A DNA stretch of 40,807 bases from Myxococcota bacterium (lineage in GTDB: Bacteria > Myxococcota_A > UBA796): the NCBI GenBank assembly GCA_029251165.1, contig JAQXDW010000086.1, positions 1 through 40,807 of the forward strand. Direction: 5' to 3'. The position numbers and the translations under genes were made by a program. Under the pieces are notes generated by a model that was given only the letters and a program-made list of their open reading frames with translations, was not told the DNA's origin and made no database searches. Shown one piece after another: positions 7,851 to 16,146 of the stretch (position 1 is the stretch's first letter; each line of letters opens with the position of its first letter).

Positions 7851-8996
7851 ATGCTGCTTCTTCTCCTGGCCTGTCAGGCGGTTCCGCAGGACACCGCTGC
7901 GAACACTGACACCCAAGCCGACACCCAAGCCGACACCGGCTCCGACGCTGACACCCAGACCGATACCAGCCTGGACTGTGCGGTGGATGGCGTCTGGGCG
8001 GCGGATGGTGAAGGCTGGGTGTGGCTGGAGACGGGGCCCAAGCATGACGTGACCTCGCTGCTGCTGGAGGAGGACACGACCCTTCGGGTGTGCGGGGGGC
8101 CGCTGTTTCTCACCATCGAGACCAACGGCTTCGATCTGGTCGTCGACGGGGAGGACGGGGTGCTCTCTGCTGCGGGACAGTGGAGGCTGCTCAAGGTCAT
8201 TGGTGGCTCGGTCTCGCTCTCTGGGATCACAATACAGAGCGGAATTGCAGACCGGGGTGGATGCGTGTACGCCGAAGATGCCACCGTATCCCTGTCCAGT
8301 GGGGCGGTCTTGGACTGCTCTGCTGAGGAAGAGGGTGGCGGACTGTACCTGTCTGGCGGCAGCGCTGAGCTGTTTGACATGTCCATCAAGGACAACCGGA
8401 GCGACGGTGCCGGTGGTGGGGCCGTGTTCAGCGGCGGCGAGGTGCTCATTGAGCAGACCGGGTTCAGCCGAAACCAGGCGGATCGTGCTGGTGGCATGCT
8501 GCTCACGGATGGAGTGGTTCTCACCGGGGTCTCGGTGGGAGTGGAAGAAAACCTCGCCACGAATGGGGCTGGGGTGATGGTGAAGGGGAGCGCGACGGTG
8601 GCGTTCACCGATGCCCACCTCACCGACAACATGGCCACGGCATCTGGTGCCGGTGTCGCGATGAGCGGTGGCGAGCTCACCTTCAATGGACGCCTCAACA
8701 ACAACGCAGCAGCGGAGATGGGGGGCGGACTGTGGCTGTCAGATGAGGCCCAGGTGGTCCTGGATGCCGCTGTCTTCGTCGAGAACACCGCAGCGTTCGG
8801 GGGCGGGATCGCCATGGCTGAGGCTTCAGTCTCTGGCTCTGGCTGCGATTTTACCGACAACACTCCTCAGGACATGTGGCTTGAGGTTGCTGAGTCCGGG
8901 ACGATGCTGACGGAGGGCTTCTCCTGTGATGGTACCGGCTGCACACCTGAGACCAGGCTCAGGGCAGCGTCAGCTCCAGGGTCGAGCCAGCGGTGA
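7851..8996 (+). CDS. Lipoprotein with right-handed beta-helix (Pmp-like) repeats
   Basis: A 381-aa exported protein starting MLLLLLACQA, with probable lipidation at Cys8. This is a very short signal, but the gene at 34239 starts in the same way. A Thr/Asp/Gln stalk of repeated DTQA units follows (residues about 17-40). The body is a series of beta-helix rungs with the pattern GGG-hydrophobic-GG and N-x-A-x-GG (EEGGGLYLSGG, GAGGGAVFSGG, RAGGMLLTDG, GAGVMVKGS, EMGGGLWLSDE, FGGGIAMAE), as in parallel beta-helix and chlamydial polymorphic outer-membrane-protein families. The likely site is the cell surface, with an adhesive or passive structural role. A GTG at 7782 would add 23 residues with a basic segment. 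The 3' end overlaps the convergent gene by 38 bp. Confidence 0.85.
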   Translation: MLLLLLACQAVPQDTAANTDTQADTQADTGSDADTQTDTSLDCAVDGVWAADGEGWVWLETGPKHDVTSLLLEEDTTLRVCGGPLFLTIETNGFDLVVDGEDGVLSAAGQWRLLKVIGGSVSLSGITIQSGIADRGGCVYAEDATVSLSSGAVLDCSAEEEGGGLYLSGGSAELFDMSIKDNRSDGAGGGAVFSGGEVLIEQTGFSRNQADRAGGMLLTDGVVLTGVSVGVEENLATNGAGVMVKGSATVAFTDAHLTDNMATASGAGVAMSGGELTFNGRLNNNAAAEMGGGLWLSDEAQVVLDAAVFVENTAAFGGGIAMAEASVSGSGCDFTDNTPQDMWLEVAESGTMLTEGFSCDGTGCTPETRLRAASAPGSSQR

Positions 8997-10542
8997 CCTC
9001 CTTGTGCTGCTCGGTGGATCCATCCGGCCACCGAATGGTGACCACATCGGCCTGAGCGCGTCCACCAAAGCCAAAGAACAGCGCATGCTCGGATGACGAC
9101 GCGGTGGTGTCGGGAAGCATCCACTGGGTCACCGTCCGATCCGCGAAGGTCACCGCGACGGATGCTCCGATGCCCTGGTGGTTTCCGTCCCCGGCATCCA
9201 GCCTCACCGTCAGTCCGGGATCACAGCCCCCCTCAGCCAGCCAGACATGGAGGAAGTGCTTGCCGGAGATGACCGCATCGGGGCGACCATCGCCGTTGAG
9301 GTCTCCGATCGCGACCGCCCGAGAGCGCTCGGTGTCTGCAAATGTGTCGGATGGGGCTTGCTGGAAGCCACCGGCACAGTCTCCCAGGAGGAGGAGATCC
9401 TTCTGGCCTACAGGATCGGTCCACTCACCGCCGCTCTCGTACTCCAAGACCAGCGCACCGTCGCTGCTGAGGTGACCATAGACGACGATGAGATCCATGC
9501 AGCTGTCGAGATCTGCGTCGAGAAAAGCCGCTCCCCAGGAGGTCATGTTCTCTGGGCTGGGTGCGATGTAGGCGCCGTTGCTGAGCGTGGCGTCTGCAAA
9601 CGTCCCGTCGCCGAGGTTCATCAGGTACTTTGGACTGCCGATGTTGGAGATGAACAGATCGATGTCCCCGTCGTCGTCGCCATCTCCTCGCGCGGTCCCC
9701 ATCGAATACATCGACACATCGCAGGTGCAGTCGGTGGCTACGGTAAATTGTCCGGTTCCGTCGTTGAGGAGGAGCTGGTTGGGGATGGTGAACGGCCCGA
9801 AGTCGTTGGTCATGTAGATGTCGAGGTCGCCGTCGAGGTCAGCATCCAGGAGCGCCCCCTGGAGGCTGAGTGCGCTGTCGACGGCGACGGGAATGGCATC
9901 GTCTTCGCGCACGAATTCACCGTCCGGCTGCTGGAGGTACACCCCGTGGCCAGCGCCGATGGCTTCTCCAGACATGATGATGCTGGCTTCGTGGGGAGCG
10001 TTGTAGGTTGCGACATACAGGTCCAGCCGCCCGTCGCCGTTGAGATCTCCGAAGCTGCCCCCCCAGGTGATGTATGCACTCTCTGCGAGGGCGCGGGTTG
10101 TGAAGTGTCCGCTGCCATCGTTGATGAGAAAGATCTGCTCGGTGTCTCCCTCATAGAAGGCAAAGAAGGCATCGAGATCGCCATCAGAGTCGATGTCGGC
10201 TGCCGCTACGCCCCGTGCCCTGGGCAGGGGCTCTCCATCAAGGGTTGCCCCTTCCCAGAGGGCGAGCTGACCGGTGCCGTCGTTGAGGAAGAGCGAAGAG
10301 CCTCCGCCATAGGCCATCAAGACATCGGTGAATCCGTCACCGTTGAAGTCACCGATGGCCTGACCAGGCCAGCTCTTGCTGACGGCGTGACGCTGAGGGA
10401 GCGCCTCCTTATTCCACTCCTGAGACAGGACCATCCTGTAGTCGTCGCAGGCCTCCGGAGCGACGGCTGGCGGTGTGGCGCTGTCGTGGTGGCCGTTGCA
10501 GCTGCTCATGAGCGCAACGCTGCTGAAGAATTGTAGACGCAT
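8959..10542 (-). CDS. FG-GAP/VCBS repeat lipoprotein with ASPIC/UnbV C-terminal domain
   Basis: A 527-aa exported lipoprotein (lipobox ALMSSC, Cys15). Residues about 50-430 hold FG-GAP/VCBS repeats, each with a calcium-binding loop: GDFNGDGFTD, ADIDSDGDLD, GDLNGDGRLD, DADLDGDLD, GDGDDDGDID and GDLNGDGRPD. These build an integrin-like beta-propeller. The last 90 residues fit the ASPIC/UnbV domain (GNHQGIGASVAV, then FGFGGRAQADVVTIRWPDG), which commonly ends such proteins in marine bacteria. Surface location and calcium-stabilised binding or adhesion are inferred from the families. Start ATG at 10542 has a weak ribosome site. It overlaps the convergent beta-helix gene by 38 bp at the 3' ends. 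Confidence 0.93.
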   Translation of the reverse strand: MRLQFFSSVALMSSCNGHHDSATPPAVAPEACDDYRMVLSQEWNKEALPQRHAVSKSWPGQAIGDFNGDGFTDVLMAYGGGSSLFLNDGTGQLALWEGATLDGEPLPRARGVAAADIDSDGDLDAFFAFYEGDTEQIFLINDGSGHFTTRALAESAYITWGGSFGDLNGDGRLDLYVATYNAPHEASIIMSGEAIGAGHGVYLQQPDGEFVREDDAIPVAVDSALSLQGALLDADLDGDLDIYMTNDFGPFTIPNQLLLNDGTGQFTVATDCTCDVSMYSMGTARGDGDDDGDIDLFISNIGSPKYLMNLGDGTFADATLSNGAYIAPSPENMTSWGAAFLDADLDSCMDLIVVYGHLSSDGALVLEYESGGEWTDPVGQKDLLLLGDCAGGFQQAPSDTFADTERSRAVAIGDLNGDGRPDAVISGKHFLHVWLAEGGCDPGLTVRLDAGDGNHQGIGASVAVTFADRTVTQWMLPDTTASSSEHALFFGFGGRAQADVVTIRWPDGSTEQHKEVTAGSTLELTLP

Positions 10543-10914
10543 CGATACTTGCTACCAGTCTTTTTTGGCGTAACAGCATGTTGAGCCCAGACGATAGCAC
10601 GCGCTGGGAGCCTGCCGTCCGCTCGCCGCTGGTCAGCGACAGTGCTGATGTGGGCGCGTGTGGTGCGGCGCAGAGCCTTGGAGACGGTGTCTCGGACTTG
10701 ACCTTCGGACGGTCGCTTCTCTGACGGGGGGCGCGAAATCTTTCCGCCACCGTCGGCCCTATGTCCCTGCACGTCTCTCTGCAGTCGCTGCTGCACGAGC
10801 CGTGACCAGCGCCCCTGTCGGCGATGACCTGCAGGCCAGGAGCCCCCTCGCTGTGAGCACCAGCCTGCAGGATGACGGTGGCATCGAGGGACTCCGCGAG
10901 CGCGGAGCGCGCTG
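10543..10914. other. Intergenic, nothing supported
   Basis: GC-rich DNA between two leftward genes. Overlapping short frames on both strands have no ribosome sites and no recognisable protein features. I see no clear terminator or repeat. Confidence 0.5.
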
Positions 10915-11391
10915 CTACTGCTCTGGGGGGGCCAGGGCTGAAGTTCCTTGTCGGGCATAGCGCTGCATCTTCCAGCCCATGACGCCGTCAAAGACAAACA
11001 GGAAGCTTCCCTGAAGAAAGATGGACTCTCCCCAGCCGACCAGTCTGGGCTCATCGAGGTTCAGCCCTCGCTGGCGCAGCGCCAGTCCGCCAGCCATGTA
11101 GCCGACATCCAGCGCAGTGTTGATCCAGAACATCCGCGCCACCTTCTGTGGTGCGACAGGGCGGTCCAGGATGAGGCTCGTCGTTGCCAGGGCCAGGTTG
11201 ACGGTGTTCCAGCCCGCGTTCATCTGATGGAAGGCAGCCTGCTGAGGGTCGTCGGTCTGCAGCGCGAGCATCGAGCCCGTGGTGATGTTGGCGAGCGCCC
11301 AGCCGTTGAGGGTGCCCATTCCTGCGCTCAGGGTCCGCTCCGCAGAGGGCTCTCCACCGAGCGCCAGAGCCGTCAAGATCAGTCCAGTCAT
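10915..11391 (-). CDS. Small membrane protein with FHQMN...WN...VN signature
   Basis: A 158-aa membrane protein with about four hydrophobic segments. It matches a pattern I recall from an uncharacterised family found in Bacteroidetes and other bacteria (probably DUF6992; number not certain): GMGTLNGWALANITTG, then FHQMNAGWNTVNLALA, then a segment with INTALDVGYMAGG, and a last helix near the C-terminus with GWGESIFLQGSFLFVFDGVM. Function unknown. The start ATG at 11391 is fixed by GGAGGT three bases upstream; the reading frame stays open further upstream but without a start signal. Alone in its strand context. Confidence 0.8.
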   Translation of the reverse strand: MTGLILTALALGGEPSAERTLSAGMGTLNGWALANITTGSMLALQTDDPQQAAFHQMNAGWNTVNLALATTSLILDRPVAPQKVARMFWINTALDVGYMAGGLALRQRGLNLDEPRLVGWGESIFLQGSFLFVFDGVMGWKMQRYARQGTSALAPPEQ

Positions 11392-11754
11392 TCCACCTCC
11401 ACGGTCACGCCATTTGACCACGGCACCCCCGGCAGCGCCGCGCGGGCTGGTGGCCTGCGCCGAGCCTAACCGCTCGGAGAGTCTGCGCAGTCTCGCTCGT
11501 GGTGCTGTCAAGCGCTGCTACAGGCGACCTGGGGAGCGCTGCCAAGAGGGTCTTCGGCCTGGAGCTCTGGCCAGAGAGCTCGTGTCACGAGGTGCCGCTG
11601 CTCGCCCCTGGGGCAATCGCTCTGTCCCGTCGACCGCCCCGATGACAAGGCCAGGGGAGTCCGCTGAGGTGTGCCCCAGGGCTCCTCGAGCGTCCCGTCC
11701 GCACCGCTGCGCGGAGGCTTCGTCGGGGTTGACTCGAGCCACGTGTGAGCGTAA
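11392..11754. other. Divergent intergenic region, nothing specific seen
   Basis: Separates the leftward membrane gene from a rightward gene. It must contain promoters for both, but it is GC-rich and no confident promoter or operator could be assigned. Confidence 0.4.
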
Positions 11755-12441
11755 ATGGCACTTGAGATGATGACGTTTCGCTGTCCCACGCTTGAGGAGC
11801 GACTGTCCTTCGCCGGCAACACCTACACGGTCGAGCCTGCGGAGACCGCCGGGCGCTATGGCATCCATGCCCGGCTGACATGCCGGGGACGTCAGCGCTG
11901 GCAGCGTGCGCTCCACCACACCGATACCAGCCGTGAGCCCCACGTCAGCGTCAAGCTGATCCACCTGTGCGCAGACCGACTGGGGCTGCTGGAGACCACC
12001 TACTGTCAGCGAACCGGCCACCCAGACTTCACGGTGACGGCCTACGACGATCGTGGCGCTCCCCGATATGACCTGACCCGATGCTTCGCGCCGGCGGTGG
12101 AGCGATTCTGGGTACTCTCTGAGGACACCCTCTGGACCGTGAGCGGCCAGGACCATGACTCGAGCGGGCAGCCGACGACGCACTGGCTGTCTGGGAGCTC
12201 GCTCGATACCGGCGAGACCATCTGCAGCGCGCACATCGATCACTTCGAGGTGCTGCGGCAGTGGGGCCCGATTGCTCAGCGCTGGGTCGATGTCTACGGC
12301 CAGCATCAGTACACAGTCGAGATGCACTGGCGCAAGGGGGTTCCCAGGGTCTGCTACTCAAGCCGGGAGGAGTACATCACGGGGGCGCGCCGCATCGTGA
12401 ACATTCCCCTCCACGAGTGGGTCGCACGCATTGCGACGTAG
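11755..12441 (+). CDS. Hypothetical 228-aa protein
   Basis: I do not recognise this protein. It is 228 aa, soluble, without signal peptide or membrane segment, and rich in aromatic residues, His and charged residues (FWVLSEDTLWTVSGQDHD, VDVYGQHQYTVEMHWRKG). An open frame on the opposite strand is almost as long, but the rightward frame has the more protein-like composition. Start ATG at 11755; Mets at 11767 and 11770 are alternatives, and no start has a strong ribosome site. A short hairpin (12537-12552) lies about 95 bp after the stop. The reading direction is a judgement. Confidence 0.55.
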   Translation: MALEMMTFRCPTLEERLSFAGNTYTVEPAETAGRYGIHARLTCRGRQRWQRALHHTDTSREPHVSVKLIHLCADRLGLLETTYCQRTGHPDFTVTAYDDRGAPRYDLTRCFAPAVERFWVLSEDTLWTVSGQDHDSSGQPTTHWLSGSSLDTGETICSAHIDHFEVLRQWGPIAQRWVDVYGQHQYTVEMHWRKGVPRVCYSSREEYITGARRIVNIPLHEWVARIAT

Positions 12442-12536
12442 TCGGCTCTTCAGCGCTCAGCGACCCGGTCTGTGCGCTCCATCCACAGCATCGTCGACAC
12501 GATTTCATCGCTCGTCTGACAACCCCTATGAAGACA

Positions 12537-12552
12537 ACCTCTATGAAGAGGT
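12537..12552 (+). terminator. Short hairpin, possible weak terminator
   Basis: ACCTCT and AGAGGT pair around an ATGA loop in the 250-bp gap between the hypothetical protein and the STAND regulator. The 6-bp stem has no T-run, so the terminator role is uncertain. The related words CCCCTATGAAGA and CCTCTATGAAGA lie side by side here. Confidence 0.3.
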
Positions 12553-12692
12553 CTTGAGCGGTGGATAAGGCGCATGCCCGCTCCGGGCGTGTCTGTTCCT
12601 CTAAAGGTTCATGAGCGTCGGACTGCTGGGTGTGCGATTGCCTCACTGAGATACTCTCAAGCAACTCTTGCCTTCATCCTGAGCCTGAATCC

Positions 12693-15152
12693 ATGCCCCG
12701 TACCACCGACCTGCTGTTTCTCGAAGTCGGCGAGCTTGATCTTGAGACCGGCGTGCTGTCCGATGCCACAGGGACGCTCGCTCGCCTGACGCCCAAAGAG
12801 CGTGGCTTGCTCTCCTACCTCTCGGCGCGGCCCGATGAGGTCATCTCTCGCGAGTCTCTTCTCGTGGATGTGTGGGGATATGCGCCGGGAGTGGTGAGCC
12901 GCGCTGTCGACAAGACGATGGCCCGCTTGCGGGTCAAGATCGAGCGCAACCCCGCGGAGCCTGACCACCTGCTCGGCGTACACGGCGAGGGCTACCGCTT
13001 CCACGCGCGCTCTTCGACTGCACCGGGCAGCCAAAAAGTGGCGCCGCCATGGTCCCGGCAGGAGCTCGTGGCGGAGCTGGGCATGCAGATGGCTGCGGCA
13101 CCGGGAGTCTGGGTGCTCCATGGCCCTGGCGGTGTCGGCAAGACCTGGCTCGCCCGTGCGCTGCAAGAGCGCTACCACACGAGCCGCTTTGTTGACCTGT
13201 CGACCAGCAACGATTCCGCTGAGGCGGAGGCCCGCATCACGGGGGTGCTCGATTCCGCCGGCCGCGCCGCATGGTCCGCAGCGTGTGAGTCGCTGGGCGA
13301 CGTCCTCCTGGTGCTCGACAACACCGAGCAGCTCGAATCCATCGGGGATATCGTGGCGTCTCTGACGGCGCCGCGTCTTCGCCTCCTGGTCACCAGCCGC
13401 CACCGCCCGGACTATCCAGCCACCGCAGTACCGGTGCTGCCCCTTGCCCCCGAGGCCAGCCGGGCCCTCCTGCTGCAGCGGGCGGAGCTCGACATTGATC
13501 CCCTCAACGCGGAGACGGTTGATGCCGTCGTCGAGTGGCTCGACGGGCTCCCCCTCGCGATCGAGCTGGCCGCGCGGCGACTGCGGCTGTGCAGCATCTC
13601 GGAGCTGAGAACTCGACTGGACTCTCGGCCGGGAATGCTGCACGATCCCAGCCGCTCCGTGCGGCACCAGAGCCTCGTCTCGGCGCTCAAGTGGTCCTGG
13701 GATCTCCTCTCTCCAGCGGCTCAGAATGCACTGGCGGCCTGTTCCGTCTTTCGAGGCAGCTTCGATCTCGATGCCGCAGAGGCGGTGCTGGGAGCTGCGG
13801 ATCCCCTGGAGCTTCTGGACATGCTCTCCGCGGCCAGCCTGATCAGCCGACTGCCGGAGTCGGGTCGCTTTCGACTCCATGGAGCCGTCACGGGCTTTGT
13901 CGCCGGAGAGGCCTCTCCAGCGGTGCTGTCGGCGGCCACTCTGAAGCATGCTGGCTGGTACGCCCTGAAGGCCCGGACCTGGGCCGACGGCATCCGAGGG
14001 CAGACGTCTTCGTCTGCGTGGCAGCGGCTCGATCTTGAGCGGGCCAACCTCTTTGCGGCATTCGACACCGCCTCCGCATCGGCGGATGCAGAGGTCGCTG
14101 TTGCCCTGTCCTATGCGTTAGACCCCCTGCTGCGTACCCGCGGTCCCACGAGCCGCTGGATTGCCCTGTGCCAGTCTCTTGTCACCCTCACTCAGGAGGC
14201 CTCCGGTGAGCTGGCAGGCACCGCGCGTCTGCACCGGGGGGTCCAGCGACTCGTGGGTGGAGAGGTTCGCGCGGCGGCGGCCGATCTCCGGGCCGCTCTT
14301 GCTGCTGGCCGTCGGTCTGGAGAACCGACCCTCACAGCGATGGCGGCGATTCGACTCGCCTTTGTGCATGGGCTGCTCCAGGAGGGGAACCCTGCTGAGC
14401 TGCTCGACGAGGCGCATGATCTCGGTGTGGCCCACGACCTTCCGCGGCTGCAGGCTCTTGCGCTCGGCGACCGCGGAATTTATGCATGGCGCAGCAGCGA
14501 CTTTGCAGTCGCTGAGCAAGCATTTTCTGACGCCGATCGACTCTTCGCGCGCACTGGAGATCACGTTCAGCGAGCCTCTACAGCGGTCAACCGGGGCCAC
14601 AACGCGCGTGCGATGGGCAGTGACGACATCGCTGCCGCGCACTTCACGCTGGCGGTGCGCCTCGCTGAGGACTGTCGCTATCGCCGGGTGAGCGCGGTCG
14701 CCTCCCTGGAGCTTGGCGACATTGCGATGGTCCGGGGTGAGCTCTCCCGGTCAGCCCTCCACTTCGATGCTGCCTTCAGCCATGGAATTGCGATCGGATC
14801 GGCAGAGCTGATTGGCGTGGTCGGTGTCCGCAGGGCCTGCCTCGCCATTGGCCACGGTAAGCCCGCCCTCAAGACCCTCCAAGAGGCCCTCGACAAGCTC
14901 GTAGGCATCGACACCCAGGCGGCAGAGGGGAGCTGGCTGGGGCTGGCCATTCATGCTGCGCTGCTTCGCCGGCGTCGCGACCCAGCCGCCGCTGGCTTGC
15001 TTGCGCTGGCACGGCAGGCTTCTGCAAACCCCACGATCACCCGGGTGCTCGACCACCCCAGCGACCGCATTCCCAGCGCTCACCTGGATCGAGGCGACTG
15101 CCTGCGCTGGCAGTGGGTGGCCAGCCAGCTTGCAGACGGAGTGCTCGCTTGA
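12693..15152 (+). CDS. Winged-helix / STAND NTPase / TPR transcriptional regulator
   Basis: An 819-aa cytoplasmic regulator. Residues about 5-105 are an OmpR/PhoB-type winged helix (LTPKERGLLSYLSARPDEVISRE, then DKTMARLRVKIE and GVHGEGYRF), but there is no receiver domain. Residues about 125-400 are an NB-ARC/STAND NTPase: Walker A GPGGVGKTW (from residue 144), Walker B DVLLVLDN (about 203), then LLVTSRH and GLPLAIELAARRL. The C-terminal half is made of TPR-like helical repeats. Such proteins (AfsR/SARP- and MalT-like) bind a signal through the repeats and switch DNA binding by ATP-driven oligomerisation. No obvious target operon lies beside it. ATG at 12693 was chosen because homology begins directly after it. 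Confidence 0.92.
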   Translation: MPRTTDLLFLEVGELDLETGVLSDATGTLARLTPKERGLLSYLSARPDEVISRESLLVDVWGYAPGVVSRAVDKTMARLRVKIERNPAEPDHLLGVHGEGYRFHARSSTAPGSQKVAPPWSRQELVAELGMQMAAAPGVWVLHGPGGVGKTWLARALQERYHTSRFVDLSTSNDSAEAEARITGVLDSAGRAAWSAACESLGDVLLVLDNTEQLESIGDIVASLTAPRLRLLVTSRHRPDYPATAVPVLPLAPEASRALLLQRAELDIDPLNAETVDAVVEWLDGLPLAIELAARRLRLCSISELRTRLDSRPGMLHDPSRSVRHQSLVSALKWSWDLLSPAAQNALAACSVFRGSFDLDAAEAVLGAADPLELLDMLSAASLISRLPESGRFRLHGAVTGFVAGEASPAVLSAATLKHAGWYALKARTWADGIRGQTSSSAWQRLDLERANLFAAFDTASASADAEVAVALSYALDPLLRTRGPTSRWIALCQSLVTLTQEASGELAGTARLHRGVQRLVGGEVRAAAADLRAALAAGRRSGEPTLTAMAAIRLAFVHGLLQEGNPAELLDEAHDLGVAHDLPRLQALALGDRGIYAWRSSDFAVAEQAFSDADRLFARTGDHVQRASTAVNRGHNARAMGSDDIAAAHFTLAVRLAEDCRYRRVSAVASLELGDIAMVRGELSRSALHFDAAFSHGIAIGSAELIGVVGVRRACLAIGHGKPALKTLQEALDKLVGIDTQAAEGSWLGLAIHAALLRRRRDPAAAGLLALARQASANPTITRVLDHPSDRIPSAHLDRGDCLRWQWVASQLADGVLA

Positions 15153-15399
15153 GGTGCTCCGCTCGGTCGGTGCATCTCGGCAAGGCTCCTCAGGCGGTGT
15201 TGCCGCAGCCCCTCAGCAACGACACGACGCGGAGAGTCTCTGGCCTGTCGAGATACGCCCATGCAGCAGCCGCTCATGTATCACCTTGGGCTCCTCTCTC
15301 TGACCGAGCCGCTGGGGCACTGCGATGAGCAAGTGTGCCTGGAGCTGAGCCATGCCACGAGACGGAGGCGGATGACCCACGCCGCCACAGCCTACGTCG

Positions 15400-15750
15400 T
15401 CAGTTCTTCTCGCCGAAGTCCTCACACTCTTCCCCCACCGGCAGGCAGGTGGTGATTTCCTCTCCTTGCTCTGAGCAGGTCGCGCAGTACTCCCCCTCGT
15501 TGTCACAGCACTCCTCGCCAGTGAGCGAGGTTCCACAGAGGGTTGTGCCCTCCTCGCAGCAAGCAGACTCACCCATTCCTCCAGGACACTCCTCGCCGGT
15601 GTCTTCGCCGGTCTCCTTGCCGGTCTCTTCGCTGGTCTCATTGTCCTCCGACGAGTCTGTGACGGGCTCCGTGACTTCGTTCTTGTCCGAAGCGTTGGTG
15701 CATCCGGTGAGGCACAGAAGCACAGCGAGGGTTCTGATCTGGGCACGCAT
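15400..15750 (-). CDS. Cys-rich small lipoprotein
   Basis: A 116-aa exported lipoprotein (signal ending LCLTGC, Cys17). An acidic Glu/Thr linker with repeated ETGKE/TGED units (residues about 20-52) is followed by a compact domain with ten cysteines, including CC pairs: SACCEEG, TTLCG, EECCDNEG, YCATC, TTCLPVGEEC. The spacing suggests a knottin-like, disulfide-stabilised fold; no family is recognised. Start ATG at 15750 follows GGAGA. Two perfect 16-bp direct repeats lie 39-72 bp upstream. Likely surface-exposed; role unknown. Confidence 0.8.
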   Translation of the reverse strand: MRAQIRTLAVLLCLTGCTNASDKNEVTEPVTDSSEDNETSEETGKETGEDTGEECPGGMGESACCEEGTTLCGTSLTGEECCDNEGEYCATCSEQGEEITTCLPVGEECEDFGEKN

Positions 15751-16146
15751 GGCGGTCTCCACTTCAGGCTTAGATGGTAAATTTGACACATGCGCTCTTG
15801 AAAAACCATGCGCTCTTGAAAACAACGCCACCCACTGTGCAGAATACTGCCGCAGTGCAGGGCCGCAGTGTCGGGGGGCATGGCTGGCCCTGATCTGCGG
15901 CCAGCGCCTGATGGCTCGGGGTGGAGAGCCTCAGGGCCTCCGTAGAGCAGCCTCGACGTTTCGAGCCGGCAGGAGGCTGGGGAGGGGCCTCCCGCCTCTT
16001 GCGCTGCCCCTGAAGCAGCGTGCTCGTCGGCTGGCGACTCACCAGAATGCAGGGGAAAATGTGGCGGGGAGAGTGCCATCTGAACTCTGCTACTATCTCC
16101 TTCAGCTTGGTCCCTCCCGGTCCGAGAGTGTACTCCGGAGGTCTCC
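15751..16146. other. Divergent intergenic region with 16-bp direct repeats
   Basis: Lies between the leftward Cys-rich lipoprotein and the rightward glycosyl/sulfotransferase gene. Apart from the direct repeats at 15789-15822, I see no coding capacity. GGAGG at 16137-16141 is the ribosome site of the rightward gene. Confidence 0.5.
15789..15822. promoter_or_regulatory. Two perfect 16-bp direct repeats, 18-bp period
   Basis: CATGCGCTCTTGAAAA occurs at 15789-15804 and again at 15807-15822. The pair sits 39-72 bp upstream of the Cys-rich lipoprotein start, where a promoter or activator site would be expected. An operator or activator role is inferred from position only. Confidence 0.6.

Noticed and set aside
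11518..12327. Leftward 269-codon frame opposite the 228-aa hypothetical protein
   Set aside because: No ribosome site or recognisable features; the rightward frame has a more protein-like composition. The choice is not certain.
12657..13949. Leftward 430-codon frame
   Set aside because: It is antisense to the regulator with Walker A, Walker B and winged-helix motifs; a typical GC-rich shadow.
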